Assembly: GCF_000758605.1 (NCBI RefSeq)
Contig: NZ_CP009282.1
Span: 6,820,001-6,884,000 of the forward strand
DNA length: 64,000 bases
Direction of reading: 5' to 3'
Source of the DNA: Paenibacillus sp. FSL R5-0912
GTDB lineage: Bacteria > Bacillota > Bacilli > Paenibacillales > Paenibacillaceae
Shown: positions 63,052 to 64,000 of the stretch, piece after piece
How positions within the stretch are numbered: the first letter of the stretch is position 1
Layout: each line of letters opens with the position of its first letter
Translations under genes and position numbers: made by a program
Notes under the pieces: model-generated
What the model was told of the DNA's origin: nothing
What the model saw: the letters and a program-made list of their open reading frames with translations, nothing else
The model's database searches: none

Positions 63052-64000
63052 TCAGTCCCCTTCCACTAGATGATTGACGGTACGGAACAAATCACGGTTA
63101 TAGGCAACCACTGCTGTAAGATCCTCTGCCGATAATCCCCCGCTTCCGGAGAAATGTACAGAAATCACGTGGTTCTCCCCTAAAGGATAGCATAGGATAT
63201 ATACCTCCGCAACTTCCGTACGCTGTAAGAAAGTCCATTCCTTAGCCAAATAAGCATCCAGCACACCCGGTTTTCCGCTTCCGTCTTCGGAGGTCGAGAA
63301 CGGATAGATATGCCCGCGGCCTACATTGCCGCCCACCTGTTTCAGGCCTTCCCCCTCTTCGGCCCGCCACATGGCGGCTCCGATCACCCGGCAATCCTCC
63401 GGAGGTATGAATGAATTACGGACGGCTTCGCTAAGCGCCTGATAGTTCTCACCCGGCTGGGGAGGCGTCACATTATTATTATATTGCCAAAAGAAGTGAA
63501 GGATACTTTCTTTTCGCCTAAGCTCTGCTCTAAGTTGCTGGAGCTCAACAGCCGGATCATGGTACATCCCCTGTCCCTGAATGCTGTCGATAATCTTGCC
63601 GCAGCTGACATCCACCGCCGCTGTAACATTCTCATGCTGCCACTCGTATTCCAGCGGCGTCAGCCCCGACAGATCGGACAACAGGTGGTACTCTTCCACG
63701 TTCTCCCCCGGAATCAGATCGCTGCGCGAAGGTACCTGATCCGGCAGCAGGCAGAAGACCCGGCCACGCCGTAATCTGGACCAGAACAAACCCATTTCAA
63801 ACTGGGTGTTATCACGGGTTACATAATAATATTTACCCCTGATCCGGGCCACATCATCAGGCGAGAACACGAATACGGCAAAGTCACTGATATCCAGATT
63901 CCGCTCCAGCGCCTCCATCGTATATTCATTCGGCCGGAAAGCAGCAGCATACCAAGGATGAACTTCTGCAGTCCGCTTCAGCTGCTCGTGGATGGCCCTG
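63052..64000 (-). CDS. TIR-like nucleotide-binding domain protein with C-terminal GAF-like region (5' end cut)
   Basis: The gene runs off the right edge; 315 codons are visible, continuing in frame upstream of an internal ATG at 63918. The N-terminal part reads EVHPWYAAAFRPNEYTMEAL, then LDISDFAVFVFSPDD and TRDNTQFEMGLFWSRLRRGR with FCLLPD. This is the pattern of TIR-like (CAP12/Pycsar-type) domains, in which the Glu of the QFEMG segment sits where the NAD-cleaving Glu is found. The C-terminal 170 residues look like a GAF domain (IGAAMWRAEEGEGLKQVGG, then VYILCYPLGENHVISVHFSG). A sensor-effector protein using NAD is the family-based guess. Confidence 0.75.
   Translation of the reverse strand, partial: RAIHEQLKRTAEVHPWYAAAFRPNEYTMEALERNLDISDFAVFVFSPDDVARIRGKYYYVTRDNTQFEMGLFWSRLRRGRVFCLLPDQVPSRSDLIPGENVEEYHLLSDLSGLTPLEYEWQHENVTAAVDVSCGKIIDSIQGQGMYHDPAVELQQLRAELRRKESILHFFWQYNNNVTPPQPGENYQALSEAVRNSFIPPEDCRVIGAAMWRAEEGEGLKQVGGNVGRGHIYPFSTSEDGSGKPGVLDAYLAKEWTFLQRTEVAEVYILCYPLGENHVISVHFSGSGGLSAEDLTAVVAYNRDLFRTVNHLVEGD

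Overview
The window looks like a chromosomal segment of a Paenibacillus-type Gram-positive soil bacterium. GC is moderate, most genes have strong AGGAGG-like ribosome binding sites, and TTG/GTG starts occur. There are lipoprotein-type sugar-binding proteins with LplB/LplC-type permeases but no ATPase, a T-box leader, and many signalling genes. The genus is an inference from gene content and style. No rRNA, tRNA, prophage or CRISPR array was seen.

Layout. (1) 1-6318, minus strand: an uptake and degradation operon (GH105 unsaturated uronyl hydrolase, SGNH esterase, two permeases, binding protein, a cut-off unknown gene), probably for pectin or rhamnogalacturonan fragments. (2) 6780-11576: a polysaccharide deacetylase, an IS256-type transposase remnant, a degenerate PEP-utilising-enzyme homologue and metY. 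(3) 11804-16483, minus strand: a tightly overlapping operon for an amino-sugar acid (amidohydrolase, DgaE-like lyase, DgaF-like aldolase, KDG kinase, GntR regulator). A membrane-bound AraC-type regulator (16933-19266) lies divergent to it. (4) 20473-35035: a mannoside locus (GH130, GH38, GH3, binding protein and two permeases on minus; GH38 and GH125 on plus), suited to alpha-mannan or N-glycan mannose. (5) 35865-41858: deoC, a chemoreceptor, a SulP transporter, and DAHP synthase/chorismate mutase behind a T-box with a Phe (UUC) specifier. (6) 41855-62691: a signalling island with a triple-PAS hybrid kinase, a single-domain regulator, a tandem DUF2294-like protein, a flavin oxidoreductase, an Rgg-like regulator/MFS pair, a CheA-MCP-CheW-CheB set without CheR, an OmpR-type regulator, and a six-gene operon CheY-CheX-LOV hybrid kinase-HPt-Cache kinase-REC/HD-GYP. 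(7) 62820-64000: a TIR-like/GAF-like protein, cut by the window end, with a small basic protein.

How the parts may work together. The LOV kinase, HPt and HD-GYP regulator have the parts of a blue-light phosphorelay ending in cyclic-di-GMP breakdown. The mannosidases could trim mannose chains, with GH130 splitting the last beta-mannosyl linkage by phosphorolysis.

Non-coding structure. Several gene-free stretches hold periodic repeats. Three loci carry four copies each of a 15-nt imperfect palindrome spaced about 51-52 nt. One locus carries four copies of an unrelated motif as two direct copies followed by two inverted copies, with 50-nt spacing within pairs. One locus carries twelve copies of a 51-bp tandem repeat. 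Long REP-like palindromes occur near 6.6 and 16.6 kb. The shared period of about 50 bp across unrelated motifs is, to me, the most unexplained signal in the window.
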